NCBI GenBank assembly: GCA_024397935.1
Contig: CP073743.1
Location: 2,976,001 to 3,040,000 of the forward strand
Direction: 5' to 3'
Length of the DNA stretch: 64,000 nt
DNA from: a bacterium SCSIO 12844
GTDB taxonomy: Bacteria; Pseudomonadota; Gammaproteobacteria; Francisellales; Francisellaceae
Position numbers and translations under genes: made by a program. Under the pieces are notes generated by a model that was not told where the DNA came from, searched no databases, and saw only the letters and a program-made list of their open reading frames with translations. How positions within the stretch are numbered: the first letter of the stretch is position 1; each line of letters opens with the position of its first letter. Below are positions 28,280-38,997 of this stretch, in pieces.

Positions 28280-29559
28280 GGTATTTTAACTCCTAAGCGT
28301 TTTGTCACATTAACAGCACTTAATATACCATCCTCATGAAAACCGTATCGTAGATATGCACCTGTATAAAATGTATTATTAAGCCCCTGTATTTTATCAA
28401 TTTTAGCTTGATTTACCACAGCCTTTTGATTAAACACAGGGTGTTCAAAATAATGGCGATCAATTACCAATTTAGGGTCAATACTTTTAGCTGGATTAAT
28501 TGTGACAAAATAATTTTTTTTTGCATCTAATTTTTGCAAATTATTCATCCAGTAACTCAAAGATATAATTGATTCATTATGTAACTGATCTTTTAAATAA
28601 ACCCAGCTAGACCAAGCTTTTCTCCTTTTAGGCATAAATGAAGTATCGCTATGCAGTACAACTTCATTACGATGATATTTTATACTGCCTAAATAGTTTA
28701 TTTCTTCTGAAGTTGGCATATCCAAAATCTGCAATACTTCATTAGAATGACATGCAAATATTACTTTATCAAATGTGCTAGATTCCCCCTGATTATCTTT
28801 TATATCAATACGCCCTGTATTTCTCCTAACTGATTTAGCAGCAGATTTAAACTTAATATTAGCATCCTTTAATTGTCTAATAACTTCATTGACATAAGTT
28901 GAACTTCCACCTTTAACAGTATACCAAGGTATATGATTAAATGCCCTCAATAAACCATGATTATTAAAAAACCTAATAAATGTCAACGCTGGAAAGTGAG
29001 ACATTGAGCTAATAGGTGTACTCCATATTGCTGAACCCATTGCCATTAGGTAATAATTCCTAAACCAATCTCCAACATTTAAACTTTCAATATATTTATT
29101 CAATGATATATCTATATCAATCAGATCAGATTTTAATTTTTTTTTAGAATAATGATTAAACTTTAAAATATCTATTAACATTTTTAAAAATTTTAAACAA
29201 ACTAAATGTCGTTTATCTGCAAATAAGCCTGATAATGTTCGTGTGCCATATTCAAATTGACCATTGTTTATTGAGACACCAAAAGACATATCACTTTTTT
29301 CAGTTGCTATATTCAAATGTTCAAAAAATTGCATTAAATTTGGGTAAGTTTGATAGTTGAAGACGATAAAACCAGTATCTATAGCTATTTTTTTTGATGC
29401 TTCTATAACACTTAATGTACGTGCATGGCCACCATAGTAATCATTTTTTTCATAGAGTGTAATTTCATAATCATCTTTAAGCATATAAGCTTGGGATAAG
29501 CCTGAAATACCTGAACCTATAATTGCTATTTTTTGCAATTTTGTTTTTTCTTTTGTCAT
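28267..29559 (-). CDS. FAD-dependent oxidoreductase (amine-oxidase/desaturase-like)
   Basis: This flavoprotein of about 430 residues has the dinucleotide motif IAIIGSGISGLSQAYML, then YEKNDYYGGHARTL, and a C-terminal FAD segment (NTFYTGAYLRYGFHEDGILSAVNV). Relatives in the Rhodobacter photo-oxidative-stress cluster are needed for furan fatty acid formation, so oxidation of methylated acyl chains is a reasonable guess. The ATG at 29559 follows a GGAAG by five bases and is preferred over an ATG 42 bases upstream. It is the first gene of the enzyme section, 95 bases after the kinase gene. Confidence 0.88.
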   Translation of the reverse strand: MTKEKTKLQKIAIIGSGISGLSQAYMLKDDYEITLYEKNDYYGGHARTLSVIEASKKIAIDTGFIVFNYQTYPNLMQFFEHLNIATEKSDMSFGVSINNGQFEYGTRTLSGLFADKRHLVCLKFLKMLIDILKFNHYSKKKLKSDLIDIDISLNKYIESLNVGDWFRNYYLMAMGSAIWSTPISSMSHFPALTFIRFFNNHGLLRAFNHIPWYTVKGGSSTYVNEVIRQLKDANIKFKSAAKSVRRNTGRIDIKDNQGESSTFDKVIFACHSNEVLQILDMPTSEEINYLGSIKYHRNEVVLHSDTSFMPKRRKAWSSWVYLKDQLHNESIISLSYWMNNLQKLDAKKNYFVTINPAKSIDPKLVIDRHYFEHPVFNQKAVVNQAKIDKIQGLNNTFYTGAYLRYGFHEDGILSAVNVTKRLGVKIPWLN

Positions 29560-29654
29560 GTAATCTTCCATCATTACTTTATATATCTTTATTCTACGCA
29601 TAGATATTCAAATTATCGAATTAACAATTGTTAATATTTATGAGATTTTTTATG

Positions 29655-30692
29655 TTAAAAAAATGGTAATTTAATAATTACTGTTAAGCCCTTATCTGAA
29701 TTATTTTTAGCAAAAACTTCCCCATTATGCTTACAAATAATCACTTTTGACATTGATAAACCCAAACCATTTCCTTTATTGCTTCTACTTTTATCTTCTC
29801 GAAAAAATCGATTAAAAATACTATTAATATTATTTTCTTTAACACCGGCACCTTGATCTATAAATTTAATAACATAATAATTTTCACAGGCTATACCTAA
29901 TAATCTAAACACAGAATCTCGTGGCGCATAATAACTAGCATTATCTAAAATGTTTATGATTGCTTGAAAACATAAATCTCGATCCAAACAAAGTTTTTTT
30001 TTCATGGTATGTTTGAGTATTATTATGTTTTTTTCTTCAAAAATTGGCAAGTAATATGATATAGCATCATTTAATATCTCATCAATATAATGAGATTCTT
30101 TTAAAAGCGTTTGCTTACCATATTCAAGATAACTGATTCTTAGTAAAGTATTGAATGTTGTTAATAAGTTTTCACACTCAGATACTGCTTTTTCATGTGC
30201 CGGAGTATCATAATCACGTTGAAGAGATGATAGTTGATTTCTCATTCTAGTTAAAGGAGTGCGTAAATCGTGTGCAATGTTATCAGATACTATTTTAAGG
30301 TCATACATTAACTTCTCAATTTGATCTAATAGTTGATTAAGTACATGTGCTAGATTACTTAAGTCATCCCAACGAGTTACAATATTAATCCTCTGACTTA
30401 AATCATTGGTTTGCATCATTGAGACAGCAGTATTTGAGATATGATTAATACGCCTTAAAACATATATACTAATAAAAAAACTAATTCCAATAACAAGAAT
30501 CATACAAACCATACTAATTAAAATGCTAATTTTAAATGCAATATATGCATTTAATAATGCCCAAAAACGAATTAACAAATAGCCCCACATTGATAGGCTA
30601 ATACCTAGCAATAATGCAAATAAAAAAGCCATTTTAAAGCTTGAACTTATGATATAACGTCGATATTGAGATTTGGACTTATTTATTTGCAT
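29655..30692 (-). CDS. Sensor histidine kinase with minimal periplasmic loop
   Basis: This 345-residue kinase has two membrane helices (about residues 20-42 and 54-80) separated by only about ten residues. A HAMP domain (about 80-132) follows, then the H-box DNIAHDLRTPLTRMRNQ with His141, and an ATPase domain with N (ILDNASYYAP), G1 (DQGAGV), F (FNRFFREDKSR) and G2 (GNGLGLS) boxes. The near-absence of an extracellular domain is like intramembrane-sensing kinases. It is encoded 17 bases after its response regulator and directly upstream of the lipid genes, so membrane state is the likely signal. Confidence 0.92.
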   Translation of the reverse strand: MQINKSKSQYRRYIISSSFKMAFLFALLLGISLSMWGYLLIRFWALLNAYIAFKISILISMVCMILVIGISFFISIYVLRRINHISNTAVSMMQTNDLSQRINIVTRWDDLSNLAHVLNQLLDQIEKLMYDLKIVSDNIAHDLRTPLTRMRNQLSSLQRDYDTPAHEKAVSECENLLTTFNTLLRISYLEYGKQTLLKESHYIDEILNDAISYYLPIFEEKNIIILKHTMKKKLCLDRDLCFQAIINILDNASYYAPRDSVFRLLGIACENYYVIKFIDQGAGVKENNINSIFNRFFREDKSRSNKGNGLGLSMSKVIICKHNGEVFAKNNSDKGLTVIIKLPFF

Positions 30693-30709
30693 TACAACAC
30701 TTAACTGTA

Positions 30710-31396
30710 TTAATTTTTATCTTTAATAACATAACCAAATCCTCTGACTGTCTGAATTATATTTGAATATTTTCCATCTACTGTTAATTTTTGTCTTAAC
30801 CGCGAAATATGTACATCAATTACATTAGTTTGGGGGTCAAAATCATAATTCCAGACCTGTTCAAGAATCATACTTCTGGTAATTACTTGGTTTTTATTTT
30901 TTAGCATATATACTAACAATTCATATTCACGAGCTTGCAATGTAAGTAGCTCACCTGAACGAGTGACTTGATGTGAAATTAAATCAATAATTAAATCATG
31001 ACAGCTAAGAACGACCATATCTTTATTCTGTAAGCGTTGATTTTTCTTAGCTAATACTTCTGCTCTTATTACTAACTCTTCTATAGCGAATGGTTTTGTT
31101 AAATAATCATCACTACCTGATTTAAACCCCTCAATTTTATGATCAATTTGAGATAAAGCACTTAAAATGATAATGGGTGTTTCAATGCCTTGCTTACGCA
31201 AAATTTTCACTAATGAAACACCATCAAGATACGGCATCATCCAATCAACAATTATAACATCGAACTGATTAATAGTGACTAAATATAAGGCCTCTTTACC
31301 ATCACTAGCTAACTCTATATGATATCCACTATTAATAAATCCTTCTCTTACAAAAGATAAAGTGGCATGATCATCATCAGCAAATAAAACTTTCAT
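30710..31396 (-). CDS. OmpR-family response regulator
   Basis: This 228-residue protein has a receiver domain with the acidic pocket FADDDH, phospho-acceptor Asp51 in IIVDWMMPYLDG, a TPIIILSA segment and the conserved Lys in DDYLTKPF. A winged-helix DNA-binding domain follows (LTLQAREYELLVYMLKN, then NVIDVHISRLRQKL and IQTVRGFGYVI). It is paired with the downstream kinase. Its gene lies at the head of the lipid operon and it probably regulates it; no operator was identified. The ATG at 31396 is preferred over a TTG three bases earlier. Confidence 0.93.
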   Translation of the reverse strand: MKVLFADDDHATLSFVREGFINSGYHIELASDGKEALYLVTINQFDVIIVDWMMPYLDGVSLVKILRKQGIETPIIILSALSQIDHKIEGFKSGSDDYLTKPFAIEELVIRAEVLAKKNQRLQNKDMVVLSCHDLIIDLISHQVTRSGELLTLQAREYELLVYMLKNKNQVITRSMILEQVWNYDFDPQTNVIDVHISRLRQKLTVDGKYSNIIQTVRGFGYVIKDKN

Positions 31397-31470
31397 CAAT
31401 TACTTAATTTTTTATCCAAGAATTTAAACAGTTATTTTATCTATAAAGAATAAATATTACCATTAAGTAG

Positions 31471-32511
31471 TTATCTACTTTCTGCAATGAAACATTTTAT
31501 ATTATTTAATATAGTATTAATAAAACCATCTAAAACAGGCCACAGCACCTGATAATGCAATTCACTCGGTAATGGTAAGATAGGAATAAGCCAACCAAAA
31601 CAGTTTACTTTAAGTACTGGCTTATAAATAAGATCAATATTTAGTTCAGTGAATGTCTGTTGATCATTAACATTGATCATAATCTTTAAACACTTAAAGT
31701 AACGGCCTGCTTTACCACCAGAAGCTTCTAAACTAACTGTGTTATGCTCATAATTAACATCAAAAATACAATCCCATAATTGCTCTATTTTAATCGCTAC
31801 ATTTGATGGATGTTTGACTTGAGCTAAAATACTTGCCAAGAAACCCTCTTTATTTGAAAACTTTTCTTGCACAGCATGAAATGGCATATCAAGCACAACT
31901 GATTGTGATAAACAGTGTTTCTTATCTTTAATAGCGTACGCTGATGGCTGATAGTTAATTGATTTGCCAGATAATGATTCATAGATATTGTGACATGATT
32001 TTGCCAAAATAAATTTAATCGTATTATTGATAAAAAATGGCTTAATAAAAAAAAGATTAAATGGAAAAGCCAAATCAACGTAAAAAGCATCACGATAATA
32101 AACATACTGATTGCTTGAACTTATTGGCGTGCAACTAATCTCTCGCTTCATCTGTTTAAATATAAAACCTTTTTTACTATTATCTCTATCAACAACAATT
32201 TTCCATGCATTGTCTTGGTTATGTACTACCTCTACCTTCTTTAATTCAAATGCTTCTTCAGTTAGTTTATGTTTAAATTTTTTATCTCTAACAACAAATA
32301 CTGGTTTTCTTGAATAATAGGCGCTACCGGTTTGTACTTTTTCTACTTCAGGTAAAAATTCAATTAATAATAAACCTTGATGTATGAGTGGCCAATTAAG
32401 AGGTTTTTCAAAAAACGCTAATAATGTTTTAGCATCAACAGGCATTTGATCTTCTACAGATGCCATATCTTTATACTCAGAATAATTAGATTTACCAGTG
32501 ATTAATTGCAT
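31471..32511 (-). CDS. Unknown protein heading the lipid/two-component operon (347 aa)
   Basis: No family recognised. It lacks a signal peptide or obvious membrane helix and is rich in beta-like segments with scattered aromatic residues. Two halves can be imagined, about 20-170 and 195-347. The second ends in a SELHYQVLWPVLDGFINTILNNIKCFI helix like the closing helix of START/SRPBCC lipid-binding folds, but this is speculative. AAGGTG lies seven bases upstream of the ATG at 32511. It precedes the response regulator by 71 bases in the same orientation. Confidence 0.6.
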   Translation of the reverse strand: MQLITGKSNYSEYKDMASVEDQMPVDAKTLLAFFEKPLNWPLIHQGLLLIEFLPEVEKVQTGSAYYSRKPVFVVRDKKFKHKLTEEAFELKKVEVVHNQDNAWKIVVDRDNSKKGFIFKQMKREISCTPISSSNQYVYYRDAFYVDLAFPFNLFFIKPFFINNTIKFILAKSCHNIYESLSGKSINYQPSAYAIKDKKHCLSQSVVLDMPFHAVQEKFSNKEGFLASILAQVKHPSNVAIKIEQLWDCIFDVNYEHNTVSLEASGGKAGRYFKCLKIMINVNDQQTFTELNIDLIYKPVLKVNCFGWLIPILPLPSELHYQVLWPVLDGFINTILNNIKCFIAESR

Positions 32512-32589
32512 CAAACACACCTTAAATAAACTTATTCTTTATCATTATATTCAAGAACAATTTGGCATATTTGCAAAATTAATTATATT

Positions 32590-33213
32590 TTATAGCTTAT
32601 TTATTTTTTGATTAAACCTATACTCTAGCGCATTTTTAACACTTGGCCATTCATGTTGAAGAATACTATAAACACAAGTATCTCTCAATGATCCATCTGC
32701 AAGAATCATGTGATTTCTTAAAATACCATCAAGCTTGGCACCAAGTGCTTCAATTGCCGCTCTACTTTTTTTATTAAAAAAATGCGTTCTAAACTCAACT
32801 GCAATACAATCAAGCTTTTCAAATAAATAGTTTAACAGTAATAACTTAACTTCCGTGTTTAATGCTGTCCCCTGTATACTTTGACAATACCAAGTTGAGC
32901 CAATTTCAAGTCGCTTATTGTCAAGATCAAGATTCATAAAGCTTGTCATACCTAAAGCTTTATTGGTTTTTTTGTCAATAACAACAAATGGAATCATCTT
33001 ACTTTGCTCTCTTAAAGCACCGCGCCTTTTAATCTCTCGATTCATTTGTTCTGGTTTTGGTACATGTGTAAACCACATCTGATAAAGCTTACCATCTTCG
33101 ACAGCTTCAATTAAATCTGCTTCGTAAGCTAAACTCAATGGTGCTAATTGAAGCGTTGTTCCATCTAAGATTAAGGTTTTCATTGCATCAATAAGTGTAT
33201 TTGTAGAGGTCAT
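32590..33213 (-). CDS. GNAT acetyltransferase, RimJ/RimL type
   Basis: This protein of about 207 residues matches the ribosomal-protein-Ser/Ala N-acetyltransferase-like group: GTTLQLAPLSLAYEADLIEAVEDG, LGMTSFMNLDLDNKRLEIGSTWYCQSIQGTALNTEVKLLLL and FFNKKSRAAIEALGAKLDGILRNHM. The cofactor loop lacks the usual R/Q-x-x-G-x-G/A string, reading CQSIQGTALN. The substrate is not predictable. The ATG at 33213 follows a GGTGGTG; two other in-frame ATGs (33225, 33183) are possible. It follows thiDE by about 23 bases and may be the last gene of the thiamine operon. Confidence 0.85.
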   Translation of the reverse strand: MTSTNTLIDAMKTLILDGTTLQLAPLSLAYEADLIEAVEDGKLYQMWFTHVPKPEQMNREIKRRGALREQSKMIPFVVIDKKTNKALGMTSFMNLDLDNKRLEIGSTWYCQSIQGTALNTEVKLLLLNYLFEKLDCIAVEFRTHFFNKKSRAAIEALGAKLDGILRNHMILADGSLRDTCVYSILQHEWPSVKNALEYRFNQKINKL

Positions 33214-33236
33214 AATCACCACCATTCGATCATTTT

Positions 33237-34745
33237 TTAAACAACCACATCACCCATGTTAAATCGTTTAAACAAACGGCTTAACTGATCAATCACCTGA
33301 TTGGGATCTCTAGCATTTGTAATCATAGAAATTGCTGCAATGCCTTCTACATTAGCATCTATGATATCTTGAATATTGTCTAATGTAATACCGCCAATTG
33401 CAACTAATGGAATATCTGTTAACGATTGCCATTTTTTTAATTTTTCTACGCCTTGTGGCCCAAAACGCATTACTTTTGAAGTTGTCGGATAAATAGGACC
33501 TAAAGCAACATAACTGGGTCTAACACTTAATGCATAGGCTAGTTCAAAATAATCATGTGTGCTTAAACCTAAGCAAACATCTGAATTAACTAACTGATTA
33601 ATCTCATCATAAGATAATATAGATAAGTCCTCATGACCTAAATGCACGCCATAGGCACCATATTCTATGGCTTTCTGCCAATAATCATTAATAAATAGTT
33701 GTAAATGATATTTTTTCTGTAAATCGACTGCTTGAATCACTGCTTTTTCTACCCAATCAAGTGGCTTATCTTTAATGCGCAGTTGAATGGTTTTAATACC
33801 TTTTTTAGCTAAGTATTCTAGCCATTTTATTGTATCTACAACCGGATAAAAACCAATTGACTGATCTAAACGCTTAAAGATATTATTCTTTTTAATTAAT
33901 TTTTGATGTTGTGTTACTACAGGGAAGTAATTCTTGTTAATTGGAAAGCCACACTGGGCAACCGGTAAATTACCTTTATTTTTAGCAACCGCTTGAGCAT
34001 TAAAAATACCCTCTGTAATATACGCTTTTGCTATTACAACTGCATTGAATAAATCATAACCCAAAGCTAATAGCGCTGTAATTGATGCTGCTAAGGTACA
34101 ACCTGTACCATGAATACTTTGATGCCATAAACAACGCTTTGAACTTAAATAAAAATGTGTATTTTGCGAATAGAAATAGTCAACTTCTGGTGTAGTACTA
34201 TGTCCCCCTTTTAAAAGCACTGCCTTTAATTGATAGGTTTGATATAACTTAATGGCACTTTCCTCTAATGAAGCATTTAAATTATAATCTCGCTTATCCA
34301 ATAAAAGTAAATAAGCTGCCTCATCTAAATTCGGTGTGATTAAATCGGCCTTAGGAAATAACTTTGTTATAATGGCATCTATAACTGCTTTACCGACTAG
34401 CTTTGCGCCTGAAGTTGCAATCATAACAGGGTCACAAATATAAAAAATATCATCATACCGTTCTAAGAAATTACTGATTATTTCAACTTGCTTTACTGTT
34501 GCAATCATCCCTGTTTTAATTGCCCTAGGTAATAAATCATCTTCGATTGACTGTAATTGTTTTTCAAATAAGTCATCACTCACAGCATCAATGGCTATCA
34601 CTTCTTTTGTATTTTGTGCAGTTATAGCTGTAATTACTGTTGTTGCATAACAGTTCAAATCAAAAAAAGTTTTTATATCTGCTTGAATTCCTGCACCAGC
34701 ACCACTATCAGATCCTGCAATACTTAAACAAATAGGCTTTGCCAT
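33237..34745 (-). CDS. thiDE: Bifunctional HMP(-P) kinase / thiamine-phosphate synthase (ThiD-ThiE fusion)
   Basis: This 502-residue fusion has two domains. Residues 1-265 are ThiD, with IAGSDSGAGAGIQADIK at the start and the anion-hole HGTGCTLAASI near the end. Residues 290-495 are ThiE, with TIQLRIKDK, LFINDYW, GVHLGHEDL, LGLSTHDYFEL, ALGPIYPTTSK and the VAIGGI phosphate loop. It phosphorylates HMP-P and then couples HMP-PP to the thiazole phosphate to give thiamine phosphate. It sits six bases after thiG. Confidence 0.95.
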   Translation of the reverse strand: MAKPICLSIAGSDSGAGAGIQADIKTFFDLNCYATTVITAITAQNTKEVIAIDAVSDDLFEKQLQSIEDDLLPRAIKTGMIATVKQVEIISNFLERYDDIFYICDPVMIATSGAKLVGKAVIDAIITKLFPKADLITPNLDEAAYLLLLDKRDYNLNASLEESAIKLYQTYQLKAVLLKGGHSTTPEVDYFYSQNTHFYLSSKRCLWHQSIHGTGCTLAASITALLALGYDLFNAVVIAKAYITEGIFNAQAVAKNKGNLPVAQCGFPINKNYFPVVTQHQKLIKKNNIFKRLDQSIGFYPVVDTIKWLEYLAKKGIKTIQLRIKDKPLDWVEKAVIQAVDLQKKYHLQLFINDYWQKAIEYGAYGVHLGHEDLSILSYDEINQLVNSDVCLGLSTHDYFELAYALSVRPSYVALGPIYPTTSKVMRFGPQGVEKLKKWQSLTDIPLVAIGGITLDNIQDIIDANVEGIAAISMITNARDPNQVIDQLSRLFKRFNMGDVVV

Positions 34746-34751
34746 AATATT

Positions 34752-35552
34752 TCACTCACCATTGATCATTTGTTTTTCTTTTCTATGCCAAAATGGTGTA
34801 TCCATTAGCGCTGTTGCAGATGCTGCCATTTCTCTTACTGGCATGCGTTTGGCCAAATAAGCATATCTGCCAGCTTTAATTGCATGCTTAAAAGCACAAG
34901 CCATCTCAACTGGATTACCCGCAAGTGCTACAGCACTATTTAACAACACACCATCAAAGCCCATTTCCATGACTTTTGCCGCATCAGAAGGCACACCAAT
35001 ACCGGCATCTACAATTAATTGAATATTTTGAAAACGAGCACGCAATACTTCTAATGCATATGGATTATGTACACCCTTACCACTACCGATAGGCGCAGCC
35101 CACGGCATTAATACCTTAACACCCAGGTCAACCAATCGTTTTGCCATGACTAAATCATCAGTAACATAAGGTAAAACATTAAAACCTTTATCAATTAATA
35201 CCTCAGATGCCTCAATCACGCCAATCATATCAGGTTGCAAATTATAATCATCACCAATCACTTCAAGTTTAATCCAATTGGTTTTGAATATTTCTTGTGC
35301 CATCTCTGCCATAAAAATGGCTTCTTTTGCATTACGACAACCCGCTGTATTCGGTAGGATATGACAACCGGTTTTTAATAATTGTTGCCAGATATGATTA
35401 TCCGTATTCGTTGCTAGACTACGTTTTAGTGATACAGTAATTAATGATGTTGAAGAGGCCTTAATTGAATCTAACATCATCTGCATACTAGGATAAAGCG
35501 CACTACCTAAAATAAATCTTGAATCTAAAGATTTATCTAATAACTGCCACAT
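34752..35552 (-). CDS. thiG: Thiazole synthase
   Basis: This is a TIM-barrel enzyme of 266 residues that builds the thiazole phosphate from DXP, ThiS-thiocarboxylate and dehydroglycine. SRFILGSALYPS opens the protein; MPWAAPIGSGKGVHN and IVDAGIGVPSDAAKVMEMGFDGVLLNSA are family signatures. GGAGGG lies six bases before the ATG at 35552, making it the better start than the overlapping GTG at 35555. Its start lies four bases after the thiS stop. Confidence 0.96.
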   Translation of the reverse strand: MWQLLDKSLDSRFILGSALYPSMQMMLDSIKASSTSLITVSLKRSLATNTDNHIWQQLLKTGCHILPNTAGCRNAKEAIFMAEMAQEIFKTNWIKLEVIGDDYNLQPDMIGVIEASEVLIDKGFNVLPYVTDDLVMAKRLVDLGVKVLMPWAAPIGSGKGVHNPYALEVLRARFQNIQLIVDAGIGVPSDAAKVMEMGFDGVLLNSAVALAGNPVEMACAFKHAIKAGRYAYLAKRMPVREMAASATALMDTPFWHRKEKQMINGE

Positions 35553-35555
35553 CAC

Positions 35556-35765
35556 TTACCCTCCTTGCATCGGTGTTATAATATCGACTCTATCCCCTCT
35601 TTTAAGGCAATAATTTTTATACTTCTCTCGCAAGACTAACTGATCATTAATCACCACTAGAAAATAATCCCCCTGAACTTTCTCTGTGATTAAAAGTACC
35701 TCTAATGATGCATCATCTTCTGGAAGTTCAATAAGTTTTTGATTAAATTGAATCTGTATAAACAT
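35556..35765 (-). CDS. thiS: Sulfur carrier protein ThiS
   Basis: This 69-residue ubiquitin-like protein ends in the diagnostic Gly-Gly (ITPMQGG), which is thiocarboxylated to donate sulfur for the thiazole ring. The ATG at 35765 has GAGGT upstream and lies 23 bases inside the end of thiO, so translation is coupled. The ThiF adenylyltransferase needed to activate it is not in this operon. Confidence 0.94.
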   Translation of the reverse strand: MFIQIQFNQKLIELPEDDASLEVLLITEKVQGDYFLVVINDQLVLREKYKNYCLKRGDRVDIITPMQGG

Positions 35766-36843
35766 CACATACCTCTTTTGTTTTCACTAAATTTAGTACT
35801 TCAAGTGCAACTTTTGGTGCAAATAAATAGCCATGACGAGATAAGCCATTAAGACGAATCATATTATTTTTATGCTCAATAATTGGTAAATCATTTTCAC
35901 TAGTTGGTCTTAGATGACTGATTGTTTTTAATACTCGAGCTTCACTAAAACGCACATCAATAACATAGAGCATCGATAATAATTCCATTAAACTTTCAAC
36001 AGATATATTCGATAAATCATCAGCATTAATACTCGTTGCACCAACATAGAAAATACCATTGCCTCTTGGGATTAAATATAACGAATGCCTTGGATGGAGT
36101 AAGCGTATCACATGATCAATTTCAATCTGTGGCTGATAAATAACAATTGCCTCACCACGAACTGCAAATAATTGATTTAAATCATTTTTTGCACCTAAAC
36201 CACGACAATCAAATATATAATCATGATCTATCTCATTAGAGCAATTAAAATCATTGATATTAATCTCAATTTGCTCAAACCATTGGACTTTTTGATATCT
36301 AGTTAAAACTTCATGTGAATAACGATAGAATAAAGGTACATCAATGACTGCTTCATCTTTGAAATATAAACTGTGTTTATAAAGATTTGTTGTATCTAGG
36401 CTTGGCATGATTGCTTTTAACGCTTTATCTGATAAATAGCACTTGCTGATATCAAAATGATCCCCATCAAATTGATCGATACGAAAGCTGATTAATTCTT
36501 TGATATGATCTAATTCTGTATGATCTTGCTTAGCTGCGATGATGACAGTTCCTTTAGTTTGAAGAACCTTATCTTTATATTGCGCCATCGTAGCATCTAA
36601 AAGCTTATTCCATAACGATTGCGCATCTTTACCATAAGCATAAATTTGCCCATGACATGTCATTAACTCTGCCATCGGCGCAAGCATTCCTGCTGCTTGA
36701 TAGCCACAGCTTTTTTTACCATCTATTGTATCTTTATCATATAAATCAATCGATAGATGAGGGTTATCCTTAAGTAGCGTTAAAGCTAGTACACGGCCCA
36801 TTAAGCCTGCACCCAAAATGGCTACTTTATTTAAATTAAGCAT
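35743..36843 (-). CDS. thiO: Glycine oxidase ThiO
   Basis: This 366-residue FAD-dependent amine oxidase has the motif VAILGAGLMGRVLALTLL and GYQAAGMLAPMAE, plus IPRGNGIFYVGATS and the C-terminal NGLSRHGYLFAPKVA. It oxidises glycine to the imine used by ThiG, the aerobic alternative to ThiH. It lies between thiC and thiS, with 18 bases after thiC. Confidence 0.93.
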   Translation of the reverse strand: MLNLNKVAILGAGLMGRVLALTLLKDNPHLSIDLYDKDTIDGKKSCGYQAAGMLAPMAELMTCHGQIYAYGKDAQSLWNKLLDATMAQYKDKVLQTKGTVIIAAKQDHTELDHIKELISFRIDQFDGDHFDISKCYLSDKALKAIMPSLDTTNLYKHSLYFKDEAVIDVPLFYRYSHEVLTRYQKVQWFEQIEININDFNCSNEIDHDYIFDCRGLGAKNDLNQLFAVRGEAIVIYQPQIEIDHVIRLLHPRHSLYLIPRGNGIFYVGATSINADDLSNISVESLMELLSMLYVIDVRFSEARVLKTISHLRPTSENDLPIIEHKNNMIRLNGLSRHGYLFAPKVALEVLNLVKTKEVCDVYTDSI

Positions 36844-36861
36844 AATATTGATCTTAATCGA

Positions 36862-38688
<1,827 letters not shown>

Positions 38689-38774
38689 TTAAATTAAGTG
38701 TTTTACTGAGTCCATAGAAAGATATAAAAGTCACACTAGATAAAGGTAAATATACCAATAGTAATGATTATAAA

Positions 38775-38866
38775 TACACTTCCTACGCCAGTATTAGCTG
38801 GATCAGGTTCAAAGGGTCAAAATAAATTACTTTTCTCAGCCGCCGATACGGCTCCCCTGTGTTTAA
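38775..38866 (-). promoter_or_regulatory. TPP riboswitch (THI element) upstream of thiC
   Basis: Read on the minus strand, the region contains ACAGGGGAGCC, then GGCGGCTGAGA, then CCCTTTGAACCTGATCCAG, and CTGGCGTAGGAAGTG. These are the conserved core segments of the thiamine-pyrophosphate aptamer in the correct order. It begins about 185 bases before the thiC start codon. The 90 bases between aptamer and gene have no strong hairpin with a U-run by eye, so control by sequestering the thiC ribosome binding site (AAGGAA) is the likelier mechanism. Confidence 0.95.
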
Positions 38867-38997
38867 CTTGATTGTTAGGATTCACTAAATCATTATAAAT
38901 GTCAAGTTGGAGTTTTCCATTATGCTTATTTTATAGTAACTTAAATGATAACTCGTCTAAAATAATGAAATAAGCCATTCGATAATTTAACTGGAAT

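Noticed and set aside
38841-38866. GC-rich hairpin before thiC considered as a terminator
   Set aside because: The hairpin is the GGGGAGCC...GGCTGAGA arm of the TPP aptamer on the minus strand, and no U-run follows it.
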